64,000 nucleotides of DNA from Lichenicola sp964247755. GTDB taxonomy: Bacteria > Pseudomonadota > Alphaproteobacteria > Acetobacterales > Acetobacteraceae. Of this stretch, positions 44,655 to 53,803 are shown one piece after another. The position numbers and the translations under genes are program-made. The stretch's first letter is position 1. Every line of letters begins with the position of its first letter. The notes under the pieces were generated by a model. It ran no database searches, was not told the origin of the DNA, and saw only the letters and a list, made by a program, of their open reading frames with translations. Location: the NCBI GenBank assembly GCA_964247755.1, contig CAXTVX010000002.1:1-64000 (forward strand). Direction: 5' to 3'.

Positions 44655-45350
44655 TCACGCCGAGTCGGGCCCGGCCGCCTGCTCGTCGCGGCCATCCGCC
44701 GTCTCGACCGGATCGAGCAGCCGGGAACCGTTGTTCCGCGGCGAGTTCACCGCGCTGCCGACCGGCCAGCGGCGCAGCACGTCGTCCGGAGCCGGCCGCA
44801 GCAGGGCGTGCGGACCGTCGTCGAGCCAGGCATCCCGGTCGCCGTGTTCCAGCACCACCGGCATGCGGTCGTGGATGGGCGACAGGGTGGCGTTGGCCGT
44901 GGTGGTGACGATGGCGAACGACCGGACCAGCTCGCCCTCCGGGTCGGTCCAGGACTCCCACAGCCCGGCCAGCATCACCGGATCCCGGTCGCGGCGTCCG
45001 AACGCGTAGGGCTGCTTCGGCTTCGACCGCTGGTCCCACTCGTAGAAGGCGGTCATCGGCACGATGCAGCGCCGCGCCGCCAGCGCGCCGCGGAACATGC
45101 CGGACGAGGCCACGGTTTCCGCCCGCGCGTTGATCGGCTGCCTGCCCTTGTCCTTCGACCAGTGCGGGATCAGCCCCCAGCGCAGCAGGTCGATCCGCCG
45201 CTCGCCGGTCTCGGGATGGCGCCGCACCACCGGCACGCTCTGGGTCGGCGCCACGTTGTAGTTCGGCGCGTCATTCGGCAACGGGCCCACCGTGCCGTAC
45301 CACTCCCCAATCAGGTGGAGCGGGATGTCGGTGGCGAAGCGTCCGCACAT
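44655..45350 (-). CDS. SRAP/HMCES-family abasic-site DNA-protein crosslink protein (YedK-like)
   Basis: 231 aa. All active residues are present: Cys2 (exposed after Met removal), Asn74 in INARAET, Glu104 in FYEW and His160 in HDRMP; PNYNVAPTQ is the usual DNA-contact block. These proteins crosslink covalently to abasic sites in single-stranded DNA through Cys2 and so shield them during replication. Its ATG is 8 nt after the stop of the receiver-domain gene, implying co-transcription with a light-sensing pair. The C-terminal 20 residues are acidic and probably disordered. Confidence 0.95.
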   Translation of the reverse strand: MCGRFATDIPLHLIGEWYGTVGPLPNDAPNYNVAPTQSVPVVRRHPETGERRIDLLRWGLIPHWSKDKGRQPINARAETVASSGMFRGALAARRCIVPMTAFYEWDQRSKPKQPYAFGRRDRDPVMLAGLWESWTDPEGELVRSFAIVTTTANATLSPIHDRMPVVLEHGDRDAWLDDGPHALLRPAPDDVLRRWPVGSAVNSPRNNGSRLLDPVETADGRDEQAAGPDSA

Positions 45351-45358
45351 GCGGGCGG

Positions 45359-45742
45359 TCAGCCGGTCAGCGACCGGACCAGCCTGACCAGTTCGCTCGG
45401 CCGGTACGGCTTCTTCATCAGCGTGTAGCCGAGCGTGTGCTGCCAGGACGACCGGAACACTTCCGGTCGGCCCGAAACGATCACCACCGGCAGGCCCGGG
45501 AACACGCTCCGCACCTGTGCCGCGACCTGGGAGCCGTCCATGTCGCCCGGCATGTGGAAGTCGGTGACCAGGATCGACAGCGGCTTCGGCAGGTTGAGCA
45601 CCACCTCGCGCGCGCCGGCGCCGTCCTCGACCTCGATCACCTCGTAGCCGGCATCGCGCAGGCTCTCGGTCATCAGCTCGCGGATCAGGGGCTCGTCTTC
45701 AACCAGAAGGACACACACGCCAGCTTTCTCCGCGACGACCAT
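45359..45742 (-). CDS. Single-domain response regulator (receiver only)
   Basis: 127 aa CheY-like receiver without an output domain: acidic pair at residues 15-16 (VEDE), phosphoacceptor Asp61 in LVTDFHMPG, Ser90 in VIVSGR and Lys111 in MKKPY. It is divergent from the LOV histidine kinase with 122 nt between starts, so the two probably form a two-component pair, as LovK and LovR do in Caulobacter. A lone receiver may act as a phosphate sink or through protein contacts. Downstream, 8 nt away, is the SRAP gene. Confidence 0.93.
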   Translation of the reverse strand: MVVAEKAGVCVLLVEDEPLIRELMTESLRDAGYEVIEVEDGAGAREVVLNLPKPLSILVTDFHMPGDMDGSQVAAQVRSVFPGLPVVIVSGRPEVFRSSWQHTLGYTLMKKPYRPSELVRLVRSLTG

Positions 45743-45864
45743 CGGCTGTTATCCGGGGCTGAACCCGGCAGGAGGGCAGCAGTTTTCCGGGCCGCGGTTG
45801 TGGTTGTCGATTGGCCGCACGTTTGGGATGTCGTAGGAAGGCAGGATGGAACGAAGACGTATCG

Positions 45865-47037
45865 ATGGCTGACCAGGGCGATCGCGGCGTGACCGCCAAC
45901 GAGCCGGGGCACCACGTCGGGGACGGACGCAACGTCATCCCCGCCGGCGGCGGGGTCGGCGGGACCGACATCTTCTTCGCGGCGGTGCAGATGAGCCGCA
46001 TGCCGATGTGCCTGACCGACCCGCACCGGCACGACAACCCGATCATCTTCTGCAACCAGGCCTTCGAGCAGCTGATCGGCTACCGCCAGGACGAGATCAT
46101 CGGGCGCAACTGCCGCTTCCTGCAGGGACGCGAAACCGATCCCGAGGCGGTGGCCGGGATCCGCCGCGCCCTGGATGCCGGGGAGGACGTCCATGTCGAG
46201 CTGCTGAACTACCGCAAGGACGGCTCGCAGTTCTGGAACGCCCTGTTCGTCAGCCCGGTGATCGATACCAACGGCGCGCTGGTCTACCATTTCGGCAGCC
46301 AGCTGGACGTGACACGCAAGCGCGAGGCGGAGGCGGTGCTGCAGCAGTCGCAGCGGATGGAAACGCTCGGCTCGATGGCGTCCAGCCTGGCGCACGAGTT
46401 CAACAACCTGATGACGATCGTGCTCGGCAACCTGGAGCGGCTGGGCGACGAGGTCGGCACCGGGCGTGGCCTGAAGAGCATCGAGCGGGCGACCTGGGGG
46501 GCCAAGCGCGCCGCCAAGCTGACCGACCAGATGCTGTCCTTCGCGCGCCGCCAGTTCCACGACAACCAGGCGCTCGACGTCAACGCCACGCTGGCGAACT
46601 GCGACAGCATCCTCGACCAGATGGCCGGCACCGGTGTCAAGGTGAAGCTCGCGCTGGCCGAGGAGGCCATGGTGGCGTCGGTGGACCCGAGCCAGCTGGA
46701 GATGGCGCTGCTGAACCTGGTGCGCAACGCGGCCGACGCGGCAGCGCCCGGCAGCGACATCGTCATCGCCACCCGCCCGCGCCGGCTCGACGGCCCGGGC
46801 AGCGGACCGGCGGTGGAGATCTCGGTGGCGGACCGGGGAAGCGGCATGACGCCGGAGGTGGCCCGTCGCGCCATGGAGCCGTTCTTCACCACCAAGCCGG
46901 TCGGCAAGGGCACCGGCCTCGGCCTGTCGATGGTCAAGGGCTTCGTGGAACAGTCCAACGGCACGCTGGAGCTTCACACCGAGCAGGACGTCGGCACCAC
47001 CATCCGGCTGATCTTCCCGCAGGTGCAAGCCGCTTGA
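45865..47037 (+). CDS. LOV-domain blue-light histidine kinase
   Basis: 390 aa. A LOV domain at about 38-150 contains the diagnostic GRNCRFLQG (photo-adduct Cys83), the conserved Asn at NPIIFCNQAF, FWNALF and GSQLDVT (Gln146), all flavin contacts in known LOV photoreceptors. A linking helix leads to the dimerization/phosphoacceptor region SLAHEFNNLMTIVLGNLE (His177), followed by an ATPase domain with NLVRNAADAA, DRGSGM and GTGLGLSMV. There is no membrane segment, so it is a soluble blue-light sensor expected to phosphorylate the divergent receiver. ATG 45865 is chosen because the upstream frame is low quality. Confidence 0.94.
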   Translation: MADQGDRGVTANEPGHHVGDGRNVIPAGGGVGGTDIFFAAVQMSRMPMCLTDPHRHDNPIIFCNQAFEQLIGYRQDEIIGRNCRFLQGRETDPEAVAGIRRALDAGEDVHVELLNYRKDGSQFWNALFVSPVIDTNGALVYHFGSQLDVTRKREAEAVLQQSQRMETLGSMASSLAHEFNNLMTIVLGNLERLGDEVGTGRGLKSIERATWGAKRAAKLTDQMLSFARRQFHDNQALDVNATLANCDSILDQMAGTGVKVKLALAEEAMVASVDPSQLEMALLNLVRNAADAAAPGSDIVIATRPRRLDGPGSGPAVEISVADRGSGMTPEVARRAMEPFFTTKPVGKGTGLGLSMVKGFVEQSNGTLELHTEQDVGTTIRLIFPQVQAA

Positions 47038-47223
47038 TCACCGGAGCGGGATCAGGTGCCTGTGACTTCCGCCAGCCTCAACCATCAACCTCCAGGACCG
47101 TTAACCGGGGAGCTTGTTGGCCCAGCAGTGATGGACGGACCTGTAGCCCTGATTTCTACCGGCCTAGCTGAACCGTCCGCAGATGACATGATAGGTGCGA
47201 AGCCAGACAGGCCCGGAGTTGCA

Positions 47224-47439
47224 ATGGAAGCCATGATCGAAACGCAGCTTGAGCAGTGCCAGCGTCATGTGTCCCAAGGTGCGGAACGCATTGCCCGACA
47301 AGAGGCACTGCTGGCCAGGCTGGAACGGGATGGTCACGAACACATGCTCCCGGACGCGCGGACCCTGTTGACCACCCTGCAGGCGACTCAGCGGCTTGGT
47401 GAAGAGCACCTTGCGCGAGAGGTCGCCAAAGGGGAGTAG
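47224..47439 (+). CDS. Small coiled-coil protein, 71 aa
   Basis: From ATG 47224 the protein reads as one amphipathic helix pair (IETQLEQCQRHVSQGAERIARQEALLARLERDGH, then LLTTLQATQRLGEEHLAREV) with a break at about residue 40. Many alphaproteobacteria encode similar short helical hypothetical proteins with the HxxxGxxxIxxQxxLIxxLExDGH pattern. Function unknown. It sits 186 nt after the LOV kinase gene on the same strand and could share its message. The frame is open upstream, but no ribosome site supports a longer form. Confidence 0.7.
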   Translation: MEAMIETQLEQCQRHVSQGAERIARQEALLARLERDGHEHMLPDARTLLTTLQATQRLGEEHLAREVAKGE

Positions 47440-48249
47440 CCGGGAAACCTGGGGCACGGGTTTCCATCTCGGACTTCCAGTCGATTTCCTCAACCAGCCC
47501 TGGCCTGTGACTGCGGCGGCCTGCAGCGCCGCGCTGCGGATCCCGACGCCCTGGAGCTGGAGGCCGGTAATGCCCAGCGCATTCGGCAGGAGGCCAGGAG
47601 TGTTGAACGAGGACCGGTTGACCGATGGGAGTGCTGGGACTTCCGCCTGGTATCGTTCGAGCAGCCCGCCTGGCTCCCCTGCACTTGTCTTCACGGCTCC
47701 GAACGGCTTTACAAGGGCACGATGACGTCCCATGGCTTGGAACGAGTCCACCCGGATATCGCGGCCTTCAGTTTAGTAGAATCGTGCGCTGAGGCAGCGA
47801 TACGACTCAATTGCGACGACACCCTCCAGGGTGCTCCCGGAGGGCGCTCGTCGATTTCCTGAAAAGGAAGCGCCGATACGTAAGCCTGCCGCCAGGGCCA
47901 TCAGGATCGTCGCAACGATCCTCCTGGTGATCGCGGAGCTTTTCTAGGTTTTCGAGCTGGTGGGTGCCCCTGGCCGGGTGCCCACCGATACTTGGTCCAC
48001 CAACTCTGTTGGACGAGCCGACAGTGACACGGTCAATTGCAGAGATCAGTCACATTCCGCCGCAAGTAGGGTGTCAAAGACGCGGACAACGTGTCCCTCG
48101 ACGAAGCTGCGCAAGAGCGACCGTAGCATGACAATTGGCCACCCACTCCTCTCGCGTGGAAAGCAGACGGGTGAGGCAGCAGTGAGACGATCCCTCTTCA
48201 TGGACGCATAACTGCCCGTTGAAGCTCTGCTTCCCACGAAGAGATTATC
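47440..48249. other. 810-nt intergenic region before tRNA-Glu
   Basis: No convincing annotated-size gene. Frames on both strands lack ribosome sites and steady codon bias. One possible micro-ORF is GTG 47831 to TAG 47945-47947 (38 codons), ending in a hydrophobic run AIRIVATILLVIAELF, which could be a single-helix peptide. A short imperfect inverted repeat (GGATCGT-CGCA-ACGATCC) falls inside it. No direct repeat of the tRNA-Glu 3' end was found. Confidence 0.4.
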
Positions 48250-48325
48250 TGGCGTCCCGTACGGGATTCGAACCCGTGTCACCGCCGTGAAAGGGCGGTG
48301 TCCTAGGCCTCTAGACGAACAGGAC
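48250..48325 (-). tRNA. tRNA-Glu(TTC)
   Basis: On the minus strand, acceptor GTCCTGT pairs with ACGGGAC (one G-T pair), the anticodon stem-loop is CCGCCCTTTCACGGCGG (anticodon TTC) and the T arm is ACGGGTTCGAATCCCGT. Discriminator G and an encoded CCA follow. 76 nt in total. Confidence 0.95.
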
Positions 48326-48362
48326 GAAGCCGGCGCCTGCGTAGCCGAGCCCCTCCGGAGGG

Positions 48363-50195
48363 TCAAGCGAGGGCGGCGTCGACGATGAAGAACCCCGCCG
48401 TGGTGGCGCCGTTCCAGGTTTCCGCCCGCAGCCAGCCGAGGAGGTGCACCGGCGGCGCGCCGCGCTGTTCCAGCACCGCCGCCAGAGAGCTCTCGTTGGC
48501 CCGGAACAGCAGCGCCTTGAGCCGGACGCCGCCGCCCTCTCCCTCGACCGTCAGCCGCAGCGTGTTGTTCTCGCGGCCGATCCGGTCGGCGCGCAGCACC
48601 CGCGCCCGCGACAGCGCGAACAGCGGCTCGGCGTTGCCGGTGCCGAACGGCGCCAGCCGGTCCATGTGCGCCGCCAGCTCCACCGTCGCGGCAGCAACCC
48701 CCAGCACCCCGTCCACCGCCAGCTCCCGCGCCGCCGGCAGGAACCGCGCCACGGACAGGCGCTCGTCGAGGAAGCCGTGGAAGGCGTCGAGCCGCTCCGC
48801 ATGCAGCGAGAAGCCCGCCGCCATCGCGTGTCCGCCGCCGGTCAGCAGCAGCCCCTTCTGCCGGGCCGCGATCACCGCGGCACCCAGGTCCACGCCCTCG
48901 ACCGACCGCCCCGACCCCTTCACCGTGCCGTCCTCGAGCATCGCGCCCACCAGCACCGGCCGGTTGTAACGCTCCTTCAGCCGCCCGGCGACGATGCCCA
49001 CCACGCCCGGATGCCAGTCGGTGCCGGACAGCAACAACACCGCATGGCCGGCGGCCAGCTGCGCCTCGCCCAGCGCCATCGCCCGCTGCAGGATGCCGTC
49101 CTCCACCGTGCGCCGCTGCCGGTTCACCCCGTCGAGCCGCTCGGCGAGCCGCTTCGCCTCGGCCGGGTCCTCGCACAGCAGCAGGCGCAGGCCCAGATCG
49201 GCCTCGTCGATGCGGCCGCCTGCGTTGATCCGCGGTCCGAGCACATACCCGCAGGTGAACGCGCTGGGCCCGTCCCGCACCGACGCGACCTCCAGCAGCG
49301 CCTGGATGCCCGGCCGCGCCCGCCGCCCCATCACCTTGAGCCCCTGCGTCACCAGCGCCCGGTTCAGGCCGATCAGCGGCATGACGTCGCACACGGTCGC
49401 CAGCGCCACCAGGTCCAGCAGGCCCATCAGGTCCGGCGCCGGCCGCTGCTCGAACATCCCCTCGCGCCGCAGCTGGCGCAGCAGCGCCACCCCGGTCAGG
49501 AAGGCGATCGCGGTGGCGCACAGCGTGCCGAGGCCGGACCGGCAGTCAAGCCGGTTCGGGTTCACCGTGGCCAGGATCGGCGGCACCCCGCCATCCGACT
49601 TGTGGTGGTCGAGCACCACCACCTCGGCCCGGCCCTGCACCTGCGCCAGCGGCTCCGGCGCCGCGGTGCCGCAATCCACGCACACGATCAGGGAGGCGCC
49701 CCGGTCAACCAGCCCGGACAGCGCCGGGGCGTTCGGCCCGTAGCCTTCGCGCATCCGGTCCGGGATGTGGGTGTGGACCACGCAGCCGAGTGCCCGCAGC
49801 AGCAGGGTGACCACCGCCGCGGCACAGGCGCCGTCCACGTCGTAGTCGCCGAACACGCCGATGGTCTCCGACCGCCGCACCGCCTGCGCCAGCCGTGCGG
49901 CCGCCAGGTCCATGTCGGCGAGGCACGACGGGTCGGGCAGCAGCGCGCGCAGGGTCGGCTCCAGGTAGTGCGCCGCCGCCTCCGGATCGACGCCGCGCGC
50001 CGACAGCAGCCGGCCGACCACCTCCGGCAGCGCCAGCCGCTGCGCCAGCGCGAGACCCAGCCGGTCCTGCGCGTCCGCATCGTGCGCCGCATGACCCGCC
50101 GCGCGCTGCCAGGCCCAGCGTCGGCCCGACAGGCTCCGTTCCACGCCCAGGACCGCGTCCGGCAGCACGGCCCGGTTCGGCAACCCGTCCGGCAT
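48363..50195 (-). CDS. recJ: Single-strand-specific 5'-3' exonuclease RecJ
   Basis: 610 aa, typical length. DHH-superfamily motifs: GDYDVDG (about 116-122), CVDCGT, LDHHKS (DHH 196-198), GPRINAGGRID (DHHA1 region) and GGGHAMAAGF. It digests 5'-ended single strands in recombination, mismatch and base-excision repair using manganese or magnesium. The ATG at 50193-50195 lies 2 nt after the glpX stop, so they are co-transcribed. Its 3' end is just past tRNA-Glu on the same strand. Confidence 0.97.
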   Translation of the reverse strand: MPDGLPNRAVLPDAVLGVERSLSGRRWAWQRAAGHAAHDADAQDRLGLALAQRLALPEVVGRLLSARGVDPEAAAHYLEPTLRALLPDPSCLADMDLAAARLAQAVRRSETIGVFGDYDVDGACAAAVVTLLLRALGCVVHTHIPDRMREGYGPNAPALSGLVDRGASLIVCVDCGTAAPEPLAQVQGRAEVVVLDHHKSDGGVPPILATVNPNRLDCRSGLGTLCATAIAFLTGVALLRQLRREGMFEQRPAPDLMGLLDLVALATVCDVMPLIGLNRALVTQGLKVMGRRARPGIQALLEVASVRDGPSAFTCGYVLGPRINAGGRIDEADLGLRLLLCEDPAEAKRLAERLDGVNRQRRTVEDGILQRAMALGEAQLAAGHAVLLLSGTDWHPGVVGIVAGRLKERYNRPVLVGAMLEDGTVKGSGRSVEGVDLGAAVIAARQKGLLLTGGGHAMAAGFSLHAERLDAFHGFLDERLSVARFLPAARELAVDGVLGVAAATVELAAHMDRLAPFGTGNAEPLFALSRARVLRADRIGRENNTLRLTVEGEGGGVRLKALLFRANESSLAAVLEQRGAPPVHLLGWLRAETWNGATTAGFFIVDAALA

Positions 50196-50197
50196 CG

Positions 50198-51187
50198 TCA
50201 GGCCGCCGCGGGACCGCCCCAGGTCTTGGTCGCGAAGTTGTGGCGCCCCTCGATGAAGCGCACCGTGCCGGACTTGCTGCGCATGACGATGGAATGCGTC
50301 ACCGCGTGGTCGCCGCTGCGCTTCACGCCGCGCAGCAGCGCACCGGTGGTGACCCCGGTGGCCGAGAACAGCACGTCGCCGCTGGCCAGGTCCTCCAGCG
50401 ACAGCCGGCGCCGCGGGTCGCCGATCGCCATCTCCTGTGCCCGCTTCACCTGCGCCTCGTCCTCGAACAGCAGCCGGGCCTGCATGTGGCCGCCGATGCA
50501 GCGCAGCGCCGCCGCCGCCAGCACCCCCTCCGGGGCCCCGCCGGAGCCCGCGAAGATGTGCACCCCGCTGTCGGGCATGCAGGCGGCGATGATGCCGGCG
50601 ACGTCGCCGTCGGAGATCAGCATCACCCGGGCGCCCGCTTCCCGGGTCTCGGCGATCAGCGCCTCGTGTCGCTCCCGGTCCAGGGTGCACAGGGTCAGGT
50701 CGCTGATGTCGCAGCCGCGTGCCTGCGCCAGGCTGCGCAGGTTGCGGCCGATCGGCGCGTCGATGTCGACCACGTCCTCGGGCAGGCCGGAGCCGACCGC
50801 GATCTTCTCCATGTAGATGTCGGGCGCGTGCAGGAAGCGGCCCTGCTCGGCCAGCGCCACCACGGTCAGGGCGTTGGGCGCGTTCTTGGCGGTCAGCACC
50901 GTGCCCTCGAGCGGATCCACCGCGATGTCCATCGCCGGACCGCCGGCGCCGACCTTCTCGCCGATATACAGCATCGGCGCCTCGTCCATCTCGCCCTCGC
51001 CGATCACCACGGTGCCATCGATCGCCACCGTGTCGAAGGCCGAGCGCATCGCCTCCACCGCGGCGCCGTCCGCCTCGTTCTTCTGCCCGCGCCCGGTCCA
51101 GCGCGACGCCGCGATCGCCGCCGCCTCGGTCACGCGGACCAGCTCGAGCGCCAGGTTGCGGTCTGTCTGATAACGGGAACCGGACAT
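50198..51187 (-). CDS. glpX: Class II fructose-1,6-bisphosphatase GlpX
   Basis: 329 aa matching GlpX throughout: ALELVRVTEAAAIAASRWTGRG, TVVIGEGEMDEAPMLYIGE (metal site), DPLEGT, MEKIAVGSGL, ISDGDVAGIIAACMPDSGVH and GSGGAPEGVLAAAAL. Converts fructose-1,6-bisphosphate to fructose-6-phosphate in gluconeogenesis and the Calvin or pentose cycles. It lies 42 nt after hom and 2 nt before recJ; glpX between hom and recJ is a recurrent alphaproteobacterial order. Confidence 0.96.
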   Translation of the reverse strand: MSGSRYQTDRNLALELVRVTEAAAIAASRWTGRGQKNEADGAAVEAMRSAFDTVAIDGTVVIGEGEMDEAPMLYIGEKVGAGGPAMDIAVDPLEGTVLTAKNAPNALTVVALAEQGRFLHAPDIYMEKIAVGSGLPEDVVDIDAPIGRNLRSLAQARGCDISDLTLCTLDRERHEALIAETREAGARVMLISDGDVAGIIAACMPDSGVHIFAGSGGAPEGVLAAAALRCIGGHMQARLLFEDEAQVKRAQEMAIGDPRRRLSLEDLASGDVLFSATGVTTGALLRGVKRSGDHAVTHSIVMRSKSGTVRFIEGRHNFATKTWGGPAAA

Positions 51188-51229
51188 GGGAATACCTCTG
51201 GCTGCAGCGATGGGAGGAGCCGGCCCAGC

Positions 51230-52537
51230 TCAGCCGGGCTCGATGCGTATCATGGTCGGCCGGTCGAGCACGACCGCGAGGTTGGCTATCCGCCCCACCG
51301 CCTCCTGCATCGACGCTTCCCGGGTCTCGTGCGTCACCAGCACGATCGGCACCGCCGCATCGGGGGCGGCGATGTCGGCCTGGCCGTGCTGCAGCATGCT
51401 CTTCAGCGACACGCCGCAATCGCGCAGCACGGCGGTGATCTCGGCGATCACGCCCGGCTGGTCGCGCACGGTCAGGCGCAGGTAGTAGCCGCCGCGGCAT
51501 TCCGCCATCGGCACCGAGACCAGCCGCGACAGCGCGCCGGAGCTGGCCCCCCAGGCCGGCACCAGGCTGCCCCGGGCGATGTCGATCAGGTCGGCCACCA
51601 CCGCAGTCGCGGTCGGCCCGGCGCCGGCGCCGCGGCCTTCCAGCATCAGCCGGCCGACGAACTCGCCTTCCGCCACCACCGCGTTAAACACCCCCTCGAC
51701 CTGGGCGATCGGGGCGGCCGCCGGCACCAGGCACGGATGCACCCGGGTCTCGACCCCCTGCTCGCTGCGCCGCGCGATGCCCAGCAGCTTGATGCGGTAG
51801 CCGAGCTCGGTGGCGAACGCGATGTCCACCGCGCCGATCCGCCTGATCCCCTCGACGTGCACCGAGCCGAACTCCACCGGCCGGCCGAAGGCCAGTGCCG
51901 CCAGGATCGCCAGCTTGTGCGCGGCGTCGATGCCGTCGACGTCGGTGGACGGGTCGGCCTCTGCGTAGCCAAGCGCCTGGGCCTCCGCCAGCACGGCTGC
52001 GAAGTCGCGCCCGGTCTCGCGCATCTGGGTCAGGATGTAGTTGCAGGTGCCGTTCAGGATGCCGCCGACCCGCAGCAGCCGGTCCGCCGCCAGCCCCTCG
52101 CGCAGCGCCTTGATCACCGGGATGCCGCCCGCCACCGCCGCCTCGAACGCCAGCGCCACCCCGGCGCGCTCGGCGGCATCGGCCAGCTGCGCGCCGTGGA
52201 TCGCGACCAGCGCCTTGTTCGCGGTCACCACCGGACGGTGGCACTCCAGCGCCGCCTCGACCAGCGCCCGCGCAGCACCCTCGGCGCCGCCGATCAGCTC
52301 GACCACCACGTCGACATCCGGATCCGACGCCAAGCCCAGCGGGTCCGCGTGCCAGCGCAGGTCCGACACGTCGACGCCACGCGCACGCTCCCGGTCGCGT
52401 GCCGAGACCGCCGTCACCACCACCGGACGCCCTGCCCGGGTCGCGATCAGCCCGGCGTTGGACCGCAGCAGCCGGACCGTTCCGGCGCCCACCGTGCCGA
52501 GGCCGGCGATCCCGACCCGGAGCGGGCCCGGCGGCAT
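51230..52537 (-). CDS. hom: Homoserine dehydrogenase
   Basis: 435 aa. NAD(P)-binding GIAGLGTVGAGT at the start, VVTANKALVA, GGILNGTCNYILTQM, the catalytic block ADPSTDVDGIDAAHKLAILAALAF, and a C-terminal ACT domain (YYLRLTVRDQPGVIAEITAVLRDCGVSL) that usually confers threonine feedback inhibition. It reduces aspartate semialdehyde to homoserine for Thr, Met and Ile. ATG 52535-52537 overlaps the aminotransferase TGA by one base. Confidence 0.97.
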   Translation of the reverse strand: MPPGPLRVGIAGLGTVGAGTVRLLRSNAGLIATRAGRPVVVTAVSARDRERARGVDVSDLRWHADPLGLASDPDVDVVVELIGGAEGAARALVEAALECHRPVVTANKALVAIHGAQLADAAERAGVALAFEAAVAGGIPVIKALREGLAADRLLRVGGILNGTCNYILTQMRETGRDFAAVLAEAQALGYAEADPSTDVDGIDAAHKLAILAALAFGRPVEFGSVHVEGIRRIGAVDIAFATELGYRIKLLGIARRSEQGVETRVHPCLVPAAAPIAQVEGVFNAVVAEGEFVGRLMLEGRGAGAGPTATAVVADLIDIARGSLVPAWGASSGALSRLVSVPMAECRGGYYLRLTVRDQPGVIAEITAVLRDCGVSLKSMLQHGQADIAAPDAAVPIVLVTHETREASMQEAVGRIANLAVVLDRPTMIRIEPG

Positions 52538-53757
52538 CACACCTGTTCCAGCTGCGTGGCGGCCACCGGCGCGACGCCACCCTGCGACAGGAGGAAGGCA
52601 CGGATGGCGCGCGTCGCCTGTCGCAGGCGCTGGGTGTTCTCGACCAGCCCGATCCGCACGTAGCCCTCGCCGTGCTCGCCGAAGCCGAGCCCCGGCGCCA
52701 CCGCGACGCCGGCCTCGCGCAGCAGCAGCTTGGAGAACTCCACGCTGCCCAGATGCGCGAACCGCTCCGGGATCGGTGCCCAGGCGAACATCGAGCCTTC
52801 TGGCGACGGCACGTCCCATCCGGCCGCCGACAGCCCGCGGATCAGCACGTCGCGGCGCTCGCGATACAGCGTGCGCATCTGCTCCACGCAGTCCTGCGGG
52901 CCGTTCAGGGCCGCCACCGACGCCACCTGGATCGGCGTGAAGGCGCCGTAGTCGAGATACGACTTGATCCGGGTGAGCGCGTTGATCAGGCGCGGGTTGC
53001 CGGCCGCGAACCCCATGCGCCAGCCCGCCATCGAATACGTCTTGGACAGGGAGGTGAACTCCACCGCCACCTCCTTGGCCCCCGGCACCTGCAGGATCGA
53101 CGGCGGCACCAAGTCGCCGAAGTAGATCTCGGCATAGGCGAGGTCGGACAGGATCCAGATCTCCTCGCGACGCGCGAAGGCGACCAGCTCGCGGTAGAAG
53201 TCAAGATCCGCCAGGTAGGCGGTCGGGTTGGAGGGGAAGTTGACGATCAGCGCGGTGGGCTTGGGCACCGAATGGCGCACCGCCCGGTCCAGCGCCCGCA
53301 GCATGTCCTCGTCTGGCCTGGCCGGGATCGAGCGCACCGAGGCGCCGGCGATGATGAAGCCGAACTGATGGATCGGATAGGACGGGTTCGGCACCAGGAT
53401 GGTGTCGCCCGGGCTGGTGATCGCCGCCGACAGGTTGGCGAGCCCCTCCTTGGAGCCGAGCGTCGCCACCACCTCGGTCTCGGGATCCAGCGCCACGCCG
53501 AACCGGCGCGCGTAGTAGCCGGCCAGCGCCCGGCGCAGGCCCGGGATGCCCTTGCTCACCGAATACCGGTGCGAGCGCGGATCGGCCACGGTCTCCACCA
53601 GCTTCTGCACGATGTGCGGCGGCGTCGGGCTGTCCGGATTGCCCATGCCGAGGTCGATGATGTCCGAACCGCGATGACGAGCCGCCGCCTTCGCCTTGTT
53701 GACCTCCGCGAACACGTAGGGCGGCAGGCGACGGATGCGGTGGAACTCGTCGGTCAT
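52537..53757 (-). CDS. Class I/II aminotransferase (AlaC-like)
   Basis: 406 aa PLP enzyme. PLP Lys239 in FTSLSKTYSMAGWRMGF, Asp205 in ILSDLAYAEIYF, GSKEGLANL near the cofactor phosphate, and NFPSNPTA. It belongs to the AlaC/LL-diaminopimelate-aminotransferase-like group that sits before hom in many alphaproteobacteria and is often annotated as alanine transaminase or LL-DAP aminotransferase. The exact substrate cannot be fixed from sequence. First gene of the aminotransferase-hom-glpX-recJ run. Confidence 0.92.
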   Translation of the reverse strand: MTDEFHRIRRLPPYVFAEVNKAKAAARHRGSDIIDLGMGNPDSPTPPHIVQKLVETVADPRSHRYSVSKGIPGLRRALAGYYARRFGVALDPETEVVATLGSKEGLANLSAAITSPGDTILVPNPSYPIHQFGFIIAGASVRSIPARPDEDMLRALDRAVRHSVPKPTALIVNFPSNPTAYLADLDFYRELVAFARREEIWILSDLAYAEIYFGDLVPPSILQVPGAKEVAVEFTSLSKTYSMAGWRMGFAAGNPRLINALTRIKSYLDYGAFTPIQVASVAALNGPQDCVEQMRTLYRERRDVLIRGLSAAGWDVPSPEGSMFAWAPIPERFAHLGSVEFSKLLLREAGVAVAPGLGFGEHGEGYVRIGLVENTQRLRQATRAIRAFLLSQGGVAPVAATQLEQV

Positions 53758-53803
53758 GGTCTGGGTCTTCGCGATGCTCGGGAGCGGAAACGACGGGGCA
53801 GCT

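Noticed and set aside
7164..47751. Minus-strand 195-codon frame at 47164-47751 past the small coiled-coil gene
   Set aside because: No ribosome site, inconsistent codon bias and overlap with a better plus-strand gene at 47224-47439.
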